DNA from: Anthoceros angustus
Taxonomy: Eukaryota > Streptophyta > Anthocerotopsida > Anthocerotales > Anthocerotaceae
Length of the DNA: 64,000 bases
Assembly (NCBI GenBank): GCA_010909165.1
Contig: VJWM01000310.1
Coordinates: forward strand, 25,158 to 89,157
Direction of reading: 5' to 3'
A model generated the notes under the pieces. The model saw only the letters and a program-made list of their open reading frames with translations. It was not told where the DNA came from and searched no databases. The translations under genes were made by a program, and so were the position numbers. Below are positions 11,872-22,245 of the stretch, one piece after another. Position 1 is the first letter of the stretch. Each line of letters begins with the position of its first letter.

Positions 11872-12986
11872 ATGCACATGTGTATAGTTATAGGCAGTTA
11901 GTATGGGAACACATACACGGGCAGCAAATGTATGAGCTCTTTCTCACTATCATTCGGAAAGGATTCCACCAACCGGTTGCCTCAAGCTTGAGGGCTTTAT
12001 GTGATGCCGTTCCTACATGTATTACGGCTTTGTGTCACGACGGTGGTAATCCACTACACTGCAAAGGAAGGCGCAAGTTGGCTCTTCCTAACCCCATGAG
12101 ACCGAATCTGACCTCCAGCACAAGTGGACAATGTTGAATAAGAACACCTACACACGGACACAAGTGGACAATGTTGAATAAGAACACCTACTCACACCAT
12201 GTGAGACTTTCAAGACGCTTTTACACTCAATTCATACACATTTCAATTTTTCCCCATCACTCGTAGTGGCATACCACGAAGGGCCATATGGACATGCATT
12301 CACGTATGGTAGGGCCCCTAGACCATGGCGGAAGCGTCGTGCAGCCTTTCGGCTAGGTCCTACACACGGACACAAGTCACATATCTTTGCTCTTTAGTGA
12401 TGTAGAGGCACAAGTCGAGCGATTCTTGGCACGGTGGAAGCTCCCCTCAGCGCTATCGCCACCATGCTTAAACAAAAGACACTTTCAAAAAGCGAGCCAG
12501 CGTGGGAAGAAATGCCGACCATTTCTTAAGCCAAATAGACAACATTTATAAGAACGTGGTTACTAAGCATCTTGTGCTTGATCGATACTTAGATGGGGTG
12601 TCTAGAGGAGTGGATACCCTTGGTGCGAATAGTGAGGCACACTATAGTACAAGTTGTTAAGAACCAAGTCCTATTATAGGAAAATTCAATCAAGTGGACT
12701 ATAATAGACAAAGAGCTAGGTAAAGATTTAGAATCACCCACCTTAGTAGAAAAAGGACCCACACTCATCCATGCCTCGTCTCATCATCACTAACCACATC
12801 ATTTATGTGCGGAAAATGCTCGATTATGTGTGTGAGAATCACATTCCTCAGCGCATTTATTTCAGAAATAATGTCAATCCCATTTATTGTTGCAATCATT
12901 TCATTCCGCATTTCATTGAGGATTTCATCTATTCTTGTGCAGATTGTAAGAAGCTCATCTATGTTTATCTCATCATCATGAAGATT
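11872..12986 (+). repeat. 3.96 kb tandem array, unit 4 (partial)
   Basis: Fourth copy, colinear with the other units only to 12,986. There the others continue into an AT-rich spacer (attttattattata) and this one continues into the intact 5' part of the minus-strand RING-H2 gene. It also carries a scrambled patch at 12,105-12,195, where words from offset ~2,915 and offset ~475 are spliced in. Confidence 0.92.
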
Positions 12987-13301
12987 CTGATCAATATCAA
13001 CTTCAAGTATTAATCCTTTGCAATTGGGAAATGTGCATCTTGCATGATGATTATGCAACCATGGAGCAAGACATCGCTTGTGAAAGGAATGAGAACATGC
13101 GTCCACTTGTGTGATTTCTTGATGTTTTTTAATTTCATCTTGACAAATGGTGCAATCCTTGACTTCGTCGCCATTATACATCCTTGTTCTCACCTTGAAT
13201 GTTCTTCTAATTGAACTGTTATGCTCCATCAGGATTTCCTTAAATGAATTCTTCGCTTCCTTGGAATAAGGAATTATGTGGTATTCTGGATGCAGTGACA
13301 T
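12765..13301 (-). CDS. RING-H2 finger protein (putative E3 ubiquitin ligase)
   Basis: An intact 178-residue frame and the only uninterrupted copy of the RING gene in the window. Proposed zinc ligands are C50, C53, C69, H71, H74, C77, C89 and C94, with CTIC, the ACSHSFHKRC core and PWL after C77 as in RING-H2 E3 ligases. The last cysteine pair is spaced C-x4-C instead of the usual C-x2-C, so zinc site 2 may be altered. Residues 95-178 are acidic and probably helical, with no membrane segment. The ATG at 13,301 follows an AT-rich region with a TATATA-like word about 25 bases upstream. The 3' part lies in array unit 4 and is present, cut off, in the other units. By family it would bind an E2 and ubiquitinate substrates; substrate and expression are unknown, and an upstream exon cannot be excluded. 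Confidence 0.72.
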   Translation of the reverse strand: MSLHPEYHIIPYSKEAKNSFKEILMEHNSSIRRTFKVRTRMYNGDEVKDCTICQDEIKKHQEITQVDACSHSFHKRCLAPWLHNHHARCTFPNCKGLILEVDIDQNLHDDEINIDELLTICTRIDEILNEMRNEMIATINGIDIISEINALRNVILTHIIEHFPHINDVVSDDETRHG

Positions 13302-13800
13302 GACATATATTCGATGACAAACATATATAGTTGGGGGTCAGGTAACTAGGTATTATCAGGTAAAACAAGTTTTTTCTCGATAACAAAATTGATAATAATT
13401 ACAAATTGGTCTTACTATTTTAAATATTAGATAAAAATTATAAGATCTAATATATATGGTATCTATGTATGGAGTTGTGTTCACTGCAGCTTCTTAAAGA
13501 TAGGTAGATCTATAGAGTTTAGGGTTTATAGGTAGATAGAGGTTCGCTAGGCGAATAGGGGGGTAGGCGGGTAGGCGGGTAGGCGGGTAGGCGGATGGGC
13601 GGATGGGCGGATGGGCGGATGGGCGGATGGGCGGATGGGCGGATGGGCCGAGAGGTAAATAGGAGATGGGAAGTCCAAGCATAAACTCGTTACGCAGCCA
13701 GCCAAGCACGTCCAGTAGTTCGCAAATACGTAGGTAGGTAGGTAGATCATGAAATGCGACAGTCTCATAATCATGAAAGGATTGTACGATTGAGACCGCA
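13302..13800. other. AT-rich upstream region and octamer repeat; no gene
   Basis: 13,302-13,480 is AT-rich and lies upstream of the minus-strand RING gene, with a TATATA-like word at about 13,322-13,330 as a possible promoter. The remainder holds the octamer repeat. Open frames across that repeat are trivial products of its periodicity. Confidence 0.5.
13558..13646 (+). repeat. Octamer tandem repeat (GGGTAGGC/GGATGGGC)
   Basis: About four copies of gggtaggc followed by about seven of ggatgggc, with an abrupt switch of variant. A period of eight means all three frames of each strand encode the same Pro/Arg-rich peptide repeat. Confidence 0.9.
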
Positions 13801-16380
13801 TTGAGGCAGACCACGTTACGGGCGATAGGAGGTCAAATGTCCATGGCTCACTTCAGGACTCTATGGAGGGCAAGGTCACCAAAAGCGTGGGTAGGCACCG
13901 CATATTCCTCTTCACCCGGTCACGGTGGCCTCGGATTTATGGGCATTGCGACAAGCCATGCGAGGTTAAAAACAAGCGGATGAGGGAGATGGGATGCTTG
14001 TGTTTCCCTTAGAGTCGGCAAAGAGATGCTTTGCGGATGTCTCAACACCTCTCCACTCGTCATTGGGATACCTTTTCAAATAGGCGAGAAGTGGAGAAGC
14101 AAATCGAACCTCAACCAACCAACCAAGAGATAGCTTGTTGGAACAAGAGCCATAGCTCCATACAAGAACCGAAATTAGGGGTACAATTAAAAAGGCGCTT
14201 TCTTATAGAAAGGCTGTTGTGGCCAAAGTCTTGTTTCCTTATCGCGTTCGGCATGACATTGCAAACCCAACCGCACTTCAAGAGTAAACAAGGTCTCCTA
14301 AGAGTGGGAGCGGCTCCTCGTCTGGTTTTGAGGGTGAAATTTGGGACACAGAAACAAAAAGCTTGAATTTCATAATTTGCAGAATTTTTAAAAATTGCAT
14401 GATAAAGATGTGACTTTAAGAATGAAACCATGCATTTCAATGGTTTTAAGGTAATAAGACCTTCACATGGTCTACACTCCTCCAAGTTCTCATGAATTTA
14501 CGCCAATTCTTTAAGATGATACATGCAATTTATAGGCCGCACAAAATGGATATTAAAAAGGTCCACAAAAATGAGTTTAAGGGTCCTACGAGAAAAAAAA
14601 AGCGGCACATTGTCATACTTGTATGACCCCAGACATCCGGTGAATGTGCGAATGGTATGAATCCATTTTAGGCAGTGCGGGCCGAGGTTGCACCAGAAAT
14701 TGGATGAAATCTCAACTTCATACCGGCTGGCCTTTCGGACACACCATGCGGGAATCTATTTACAATTGCGGGTTCAATGCGGTCTTTCCACGCATCGTGA
14801 CATCGTCCCTTTACATGCATATGATGAATGCATTCATCATGTCCGCGACTAATCACCCGCGCGGCGAAGGCTTTCCACCACAATAGACCCCGTGTGGCCG
14901 TGTTCAGACCGAATTTCTTATAGCAATGCATTTCGCTATTCGTTGAGTGCGGTATAAGCGCCCGCCATGGTCGATATGCGATTTGCAATTCGATAAGGTC
15001 TCGGCCATGACACTTCACGCACATGGATGAAGCTCGGAATCGGGTGCCACTCGCCTTCCCTCGCCTCGGTCTCGCAGGGGCCTCATGCACACCAATGCGT
15101 CGGCCCGTGGCGTGCGATGCACAGGAAATGGCGATTGGGCGGCGTGGCGTGCGATCTGGGAAATGGCGATTGGGCGGCGTGGCGTAGTTCGTCAATCCCC
15201 TTTTCACGGTGTTCGATTGAAGGATATGCATGAGGATGCTCATTGATGCAATGTTGTTCGAGCGCCATGTTTCTCCCTTGCGGCGATCGCGTGAACAAAA
15301 ATGGTTACGCGAGCTTGGATCAAGCTGGACACAATGGACACCGAACAGCCTTTATCACCGTGTCCGGTGTTGTGCAAGACACAGGCCGTATCGCCATAAG
15401 TTGTCTCAAAGCTTTGGAGTCCAACACAAAAAGCAACGTTAACCGGTGGTCGTCTGATTTCTAGCCCTCACAACTCTCTCCCAATCCCAGTTCGGATGCT
15501 ACAAGTTTGTTTTGGTATCTGGAAGTTGTGGAGAGTCAATCGAGCCATCATACTTCTCGTCTCAAGGATGGACCTCGATCCATCATTTAATGTTGCGGCA
15601 AAAGCCTCTTCTGCAGCCATCTCGCCAATGTCTGCGTCTTTCTCACTAACCTCCCACGCCGACGGATGTCCTACAACACCAGTCGAAAGTGGATCTGACA
15701 CGCCTCCAATTGTGCATCGCGTCTTCTTGTCTGCACGCCGCGGACCCACAAAAAGCGACCTCGGCCACTGCGGCGGTGTTCACCATGGGCTCTTTGCTGC
15801 ACGTCTTGGGTGCACGCATCAACGTCTCCCACCTCCTCCTCCTCGCTTGGCGGTTGTCCATCGTATTGAGCCGCAACCCATGAATTGCCTTTGCTGGGAT
15901 CTCGTCTATCGAAATGACATTGCGGCGGACTTGAGGGGCTACCATGCGAACGGGCCTGCACAACCATCTAGGATCCACTCGCCTTCCATGTACAGCTCAA
16001 TCAACTTCCTCAACAATCTAATGGGCTTCGGTGGAAACCACCCTATCATCTCGTGTTGTAACATAGCTTATGTTCCATGACCTTCTCAAAAACAAGTTGT
16101 CAACCCTCTGCGTCATTCATAACATCGGTGATGCGAGGAGAAATCGAGGCGGACAATCACGCTTTAAGGAGCTGCGCCGTGGTGATGTAATCACACCGCA
16201 TCATCTGACTTATCTGTGGAGGTGCCGTCACATTAGTTTTGTGCGAGCGGGGCGTGACACCACCTTTACATCGCAAGCAAAACTTCACGAACCATGGACA
16301 TATCATCGTGAATGGAATACCACGACTCGAAAAACCTCGACGTTGTGATGCCACGGAATGTCATTATGATCTTCTCAAAT
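13801..16380. other. Unassigned GC-rich region with broken frames
   Basis: Many medium-length frames lie on both strands, none with a recognisable motif. The minus strand between about 15,980 and 14,640 stays open in pieces of 70-190 codons (for example 15,243-14,668), which could be the decayed 3' part of the block A gene. A 35-bp direct duplication containing ggcgattgggcggcgtggc lies at 15,123-15,186. I see no RNA gene or transposon terminus here. Confidence 0.3.
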
Positions 16381-18740
16381 TCACGAGTGAACCGTGTCAT
16401 ACTCCCTAGAGTTCGCATCCAAATTCAACCCGGGGCAAGTCCAGAGAATCATGGCAAGCGGACGGGTTCTAGAAGCTGGGCCATCCGCGATGTTGCCACA
16501 TACTATACCTACCTGCGGGTTCTCCGTCATCCACGAAAGTCTAACTTTTGATCTTGGAGGCCTCCAACAATTGTCGCGCTCATCGCCATTATCCTCCAAG
16601 CTTTGGCTTTCAAAACATGTTCCTTGAAATTGTCGAGTGCACTCCACTCGAGGCAGGCATTGGCCAGCGCACGCAATGGCAAAGTTCCAATCACGACGTG
16701 GAAACAAACCATGCGCAAACAAGCATATTGCTTAGTACATATCACATGCCGGGTGGCGGTGCTTGCTCCATGTCACTTACCATATTTTTGAATGCCGGTT
16801 GAAAGTTCGATCTGCTCCACCGTCTTTGTATTGAGGGTATCGATCCCTAACTGCTGGAAAGTCTCACAATTTTCTTCGCAAGGGTGATGTGAATGAGGTT
16901 CAATTTTTGGCCTTCTCCACCCACTCTTGCATTTGCTTCAAGCTCATTTCTCCAGCCAAAACCTTCATGCCGCTCTTCAAATTGTTGTTGCTGCTGAGTG
17001 CTCGATACCACGAAAACACTTCCACACTCTCACGGAACATCCGATTCCTTCACATCGATGACCACAAGATCTCTCGTGGCTGCATTTCCTCGACTTCCTT
17101 GTAGCCTTCACTTTGTTTTGCTAGTGCTCGGGCGGCATCTATCTCGCCGTAGTTGCTTACATTCCCACTTCTAAAATCTAGTCCACATACCTCCACACTT
17201 CTTCGTCAACTTTTGCCACACAATAATCCGGTGTCCTATTGTCCACGGTGATCGCACCTTGGGGCCATGCTTGGCGCATCCCACTTGGGGATCACGCCTG
17301 TCGTGCATACACATCTAGCTTCCAATCCACGCCACACTTCAAACCCTTGACCTCCAGGGGCAACTCACTTACGATGCGCACGGTCCATGAAGGTAAATGT
17401 CTTCTGGCGTCGCTATGGTGTTGTGGTCCGTGGCTACAATCCTCATCTCGTCCTCGGTGAGTCCGAGCACATATGCATCCATCCACTTGTACTCTTCCAC
17501 CGGCAGATGAGGCAGTAGGGACCTTGCACGGAAGGAATGGTTTCCCCTAAGACGAAAAAATGTAATCCCCTGCCCACCTTCTCGAACGTCAAATTCTCTT
17601 GTGTAGCACATTGTGGCGGATCCACAACCACAACCATGGGCAACACACCAGCCACCCAGGGACAATGCTTCATCTTTTGCATCAAAGCCTCTACCCATGC
17701 GAGATCCAACTTCCTCACCCTGGCTGCCTGACACAATTCCTCGGGGGGTCTGCAACACTTGATTGGCAGCTTCAGAGTAGACTCCCACACTCTCTTCATT
17801 GCGATACCGTCCCTTTCCACGTCCGGCTTGCATCTGCTTTGATGGCAGCAAGCCTGTCATCGTCTGTAGCCACCGCGCTATCCTTGGCAATCTCCACAAA
17901 CCTGGGAAGCGGTTCATCCTCCTCCTCCGACTCTTCGCTCCCAATTGCAATTGCAGGCTTCTCCCGTTTTGCCCTTGCCTTCTTGGCTTTGCCACTACCG
18001 CGGGCCTGCGCCTTCTCATCGATTGGTTTGCCATCTCCAGCTCCTCCCTCATCGCCCCTTTGATGCATTCCCCAGGCGGCGACTGCTGCACCCTCCTGCG
18101 ATCCGGGACAAGCCTTCAAGACCGCCGTGAGCAATCATGCGATGGGGCGGGACCTCGAGGTCATGCTCATCGTCATTAGCCTCGCGGTCTCCTTCCAGTG
18201 AGCCATCTTCACCGTCTTGATCATCTCCTCGGCGGGTAGGGCGCCATGCATAGTCCTCTGTGTCCTCACCGTCGTTCTCCATATCCTCGTCATACCCGGT
18301 CAAGCTAGCTTCCTTACAGCCTTGAAGAATCACAAAGTCTGGCGAGTCAAAACCGGGGCGTCGGTGCACACAGACGCATCGGCTCGGGGGCACGAAGCCG
18401 ATCTTTCTTGGATCATTTGCAATTGGTTGTATTGCGGACCTACGAGCGGATGCGGTGCTAGGATGTTTCCCCACCATGGCATTGCGGGGATGCTTCCCTC
18501 GAGATGCCTTTTGCTCGGTTGCATCCCACCGAAGTCAAGGCCGCATGCCCTGTGAAATGATTCCCGCCATCTTGAAGATGCTTCCACATGCTACATTGTT
18601 GCTTCTGGCGGATGCACTTTGCTGGTGTGCTTACGGCGGATGCCGCTTGGATGCTTTGAATTCCGTCAAGTCGATGTACGTCCTATGCCGCCTTTCAGAT
18701 GATCCACCACCAGCATGGCAAGACTTTTTGATGGCGGCCG
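16380..18740 (-). pseudogene. Block A: broken minus-strand gene, unidentified
   Basis: The minus strand is coding-like but split over frames: 18,477-18,049, 18,134-17,796, 17,820-17,443, 16,745-16,381. In reading order it has an acidic stretch (YDEDMENDGEDTEDYAW), a Lys/Ala-rich stretch, an acidic patch (SEESEEEDEPLPRFVEIAKD), a Cys-containing middle (QCATQENLTFEKVGRGLHFF) and a C-terminal region with ALANACLEWSALDNFKEHVL. Two further partial copies (20,138-21,722 and 24,036-26,157) keep the same words, which argues for former coding function. I do not recognise a family. Surrounding LTR fragments suggest a transposon-carried or segmentally duplicated gene. Confidence 0.4.
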
Positions 18741-19228
18741 GGCGGCGCACAATCCGTGTCGTTGTAGGAAGAAGTCCGTTCCCAAAGGAATGATAGGCCC
18801 GTTTACGCGTTTGGTGATTCTTACCGTCCTTAGCGCTCGTTCGGTCTCAACACACATACTCCTAACTACTCTCGACCCGTAGGCCGGTATGGCCAAGCGT
18901 TTAAGGACCCGTTCGCGTCCGTATCGTTCACACCATCCTCACGCATCGGTCCTTTCCTCTCTCCTCTCACGCTACACTCTTGATCTTAGAAAAAGGCGCA
19001 GTTCTGTGATCCGGACCTCCTCGTCGTTCGCGGGCCTCTCGTCCGGGCTCTACACCCTCCGGAGTTCCTCCGGCTCACGCGTTCAGTCCGTTCGGTGTCG
19101 GACGCGGCTCTCGGGCGAGCACGGGTCACGATCACCCTTCCACACACACCACAGCGTTAAGTCGTCACGGGACCTTGATCAATCTCCCGGGCGCCGTGCA
19201 CCTTTCGGTGACTCGGGACTCACGTTAG
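18741..19228. other. GC-rich flank of block A, no gene recognised
   Basis: A sequence rich in tccgg and cggac words, present again at 21,236-21,722. It stays open on the plus strand for 157 codons (18,889-19,362), but the frame runs across the junction into LTR sequence and has no known motif. It is probably non-coding. Confidence 0.35.
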
Positions 19229-20137
19229 CAAGAAGAGATCACACGGGGTGCATCACGACGTATGAATTGCAAAGGGCTGCAAGTATGAAGCGTGAGGCCG
19301 TGGATGACATGCGAGGAGACATGGATAGCAAGGAGGGTTGGTACGAGATGTTGTGGAGGTGAGAAGTTCAACGAGGATAAGTTCATTTTATTCTTGATGA
19401 GTGTTATGCACAAGCCAATTGGGTGTGTTGGACAATGGAATGTAAGAACTCCAGGAGTTAAGGTCCTAGGGGTGGATCAAGACCGGATGGGGCACCTTTT
19501 GTGGGGTGTTTCAAATTGTTATATTTGCGAAGTCGCATGAGAGCTAATTGGGAGAGGGTTTGAGGGTCACGCGAAGGAGGTGGTGGGTGGATGTAGGCAT
19601 GGCACCCCCACCGTAGGGGAGGCATCCTACAGGGGTAGTATGTAGGAGGGTAAAGGCAGGAGGGTGTCCATGTAGGATAGGTAGGGCGTCAAGGGACAGT
19701 AGATGCAAGTAGTACGAAAGGGGAGGGGAAGAAGTGAATGGTAGGGTGACCAAGGTGACCACATAGTGCGGGTGTGAAAGGTGACCCCACATAGTAGACG
19801 AGGTGACCCCACGATTGAATTGGATAGGTAGGGCGCCATGCATAGTCCTCTGTGTCCTCACCGTAGGGAGTGGTGAGGTCTCCCACGGGCAGGCGGCGAC
19901 ACCCCTACTTGGATACTTGGGAAGCAAGTTTTCATTATACTAAGCAAGTCAGACAGGTTGAGTGGAAGTTGTTAAAAGGGCGATATGCAAGGTTGAGGAT
20001 AAATAGGGTATATTAGGAATAATAATCCATAAATATGTAAGGTGTAGTGTAGGGTGTTTATAACAAGTAGGGCTACTAAATCGAGGATTGGAAATAGTGC
20101 CACCGGCAAGGAATCAACGCCTATATCAAGAGTTTTG
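19229..20137 (+). repeat. LTR fragment 1 of the long-LTR Gypsy element
   Basis: 19,229 to about 19,830 is identical to 26,241-26,842, at a constant 7,012-base offset over most of its length. A ~35-base patch of block A (ggtagggcgccatgcatag...) then replaces the LTR version at about 19,828-19,862, after which LTR sequence resumes to the tccacaacc junction near 20,138. Entry is at the shared word gcaagaag. Confidence 0.85.
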
Positions 20138-21722
20138 TCCACAACCACAACCATGGGCAACACACCACCAGGGGACAATGCTTCATCTTTTGCATCAAAG
20201 CCTCTACCCATGCGAGATCCAACTTCCTCACCACAGCTGCGACACAATTCCTCGGGTGTGCAACACTTGATTGGCGGCTTGAGTAGACTCCCACTCTCTT
20301 CATTGCGATACCGTCCCTTTCCACGTCCGGCTTGCATGATGGCGGCAAGCTGTCATCGTCTGTAGCCACGCGCTATCCTTGGCAATCTCCACAAACACGG
20401 GAAGCGGTTCATCCTCCTCCTCCGACTCTTGCTCCCAATTGCAATTGCAGGCTTCTCCCGTTTGCCCTTGCCTTCTTGGCTTTGCCACTGGGAACTGCGC
20501 CTTCTCATCGATTGGTTTGCCATCTCCGGCTCCTCCCTCATCGCCCCTTTGATGCATTCCCCAGGCGGCTCTGCACCCTCCTGCGATCCGGGACAAGCCA
20601 CGAAGCCGCTGTGAGCAATCATGCGATGGGGCGGGACCTCGAGGTCATGCTCATCGTCATTAGCCTCGCGGTCTCCTTCCAGTGAGCCATCTTCACCGTC
20701 TTGATCATCTTCCTCCTCGGCGGGTAGGGCGCCATGCATAGTCCTGTGTCCTCACCGTCGTTCTCCATATCCTCGTCATACCGGTCAAGCTAGCTTCCTT
20801 ACATGGCCTTGAAGAATCACAAAGTCTGTTGGCGAGTCAAAACCGGGGTGCACACAGACGCATCGGCTCGGAAGCGGAAGCGCCGATCTTTCTTTGGATC
20901 ATTTGCAATTGGTTGTATTGCGGACCTGAGCGGATGCGGTGCTAGGATGTTTCCCCACCATGGCATTGCGAGATGCTTCCCTCCGGATACCTTTGCTCGG
21001 TTGCATCGGTGAGAAAATTTCTTGGGTTGCTTTCCTCTTGTGAAATGATTCCCGCCATCTTGAAGATGCTTCCGATCACGATGCTACATTGTTGCTTCTG
21101 GCGGATGCTGGCGGTGTGCTCTTGGATGCCGCTTGGATGCTTTGAATTCCGGAAATCAAGTCGATGTCGATCTATCTTTTGCCTTTCCGGTAGATGATCC
21201 ACTACCATGGCAAGACTTTCTTCGATGGCCGGTAAGGCGCAATCCCGTGTCGTTGTAGGAAGAAGTCCGTTCCCAAAGGGAATGATAGGCCCGTTTACGC
21301 GTTTGGTGATTCTTACCGTCCTTAGCGCTCGTTCGGTCTCATACTCCTAACTACTCTGGCGTTCGTCTGAGGCCGGTATGGCCAAGCGTTTAGGGACCCG
21401 TTCGCGTCCGTATCGTTCACATACATCCTTCACGCATCGGTCCTTTCCTCTCTCCTCTCACGCTACACTCTTGATCTTAGAAAAAGGCAGATTCTGTGAT
21501 CCGGACCTCCTCGTCGTTCGCGGGCCTCTCGTCCGGGCTCTACACCCTCCGGAGTTCCTCCGGCTCACGCGTTCGATCCGTTCGGTGTCGGACGCGGCTC
21601 GGGGCCGGGGTCACGATCACCCTTCCTGCACACACCACAGCGTTAAGTCGTCACGGGACCTTGATCAATCTCCCGGGTATCGTGCACCTTTCGGTGACTC
21701 GGGACTCACGTTAGCAAGAAGA
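20138..21722 (-). pseudogene. Block A copy 2 (partial, degenerate)
   Basis: Corresponds to 17,617-19,228 in the same orientation. It differs by many short indels, including losses in GC-rich words. The acidic stretches of the unidentified minus-strand gene are recognisable at 20,353-20,739, and its upstream part stays open at 20,942-21,208. It starts at the word tccacaaccacaacc, shared with the LTR. Confidence 0.6.
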
Positions 21723-22245
21723 CTCACAAAGTGCAAAGCGGCATCAACACCAAGAAAGATGCTTTACTAGGCGACCTCGGCCCTCTTATCTCTGCGCCCA
21801 AGGTGGCGTCTTTATTACACCCCTATTACGGTGATAGCCATTTCGGTATACCTAATCGGCCTACGCCTATATCCCCCTATCTCCTTGTTGTGGGGGGAAG
21901 GTCACAGGCCCCGCCTCGGAATGGGTGGTCAATCCCCGTCACAGCGGTTGTGGTGCACCCAATCGGATGATCCGTGGCGGGGCCCCTCCTCTCCCGGAAT
22001 CACAGCCGGGTTGGGCTCTGGCGGCGGTCGACAGCCGTTACCACGGCGTCATCCTCCTGGCCTCCACAGGTCCTTGGGTGGGGCCACCGGCTATCGGCTC
22101 CCCTAAGCGTAAGTCGAAGGGGCTCCTCCTTCTTGCCTGACCCGGTCCTCGAGGTCTGTCTCGACTCTGAACGAGTCGGCTTATTCACAGGTCCGGCCTG
22201 GGTCCCTTGTCTCAGGTCCGGACCTCGGTCGGTTGTCGGTCCGGA
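21723..22245. other. Unique GC-rich segment after block A copy 2
   Basis: Probable natural continuation of block A beyond the point where copy 1 switches to LTR. It contains repeated palindromic gtccggac words near 22,218 and 22,238. Frames up to 121 codons exist but show no motif. No homologous copy is seen elsewhere in the window. Confidence 0.4.

Noticed and set aside
13494-13814. Pro/His-rich open frames across the octamer repeat
   Set aside because: The repeat period of eight creates open frames in every phase; they are by-products of periodicity, not genes.
14031-14485. Overlapping frames of 111 (+) and 124 (-) codons
   Set aside because: They mirror each other on opposite strands, have no motif and no copy elsewhere; probably chance.
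18880-19228. Possible ribosomal DNA or spacer because of high GC and tccgg words
   Set aside because: No recognisable 18S, 5.8S or 25S sequence is present.
18889-19362. 157-codon plus-strand frame
   Set aside because: It runs through the junction of block A into LTR sequence and is rich in Arg/Ser from GC-rich DNA; not a gene.
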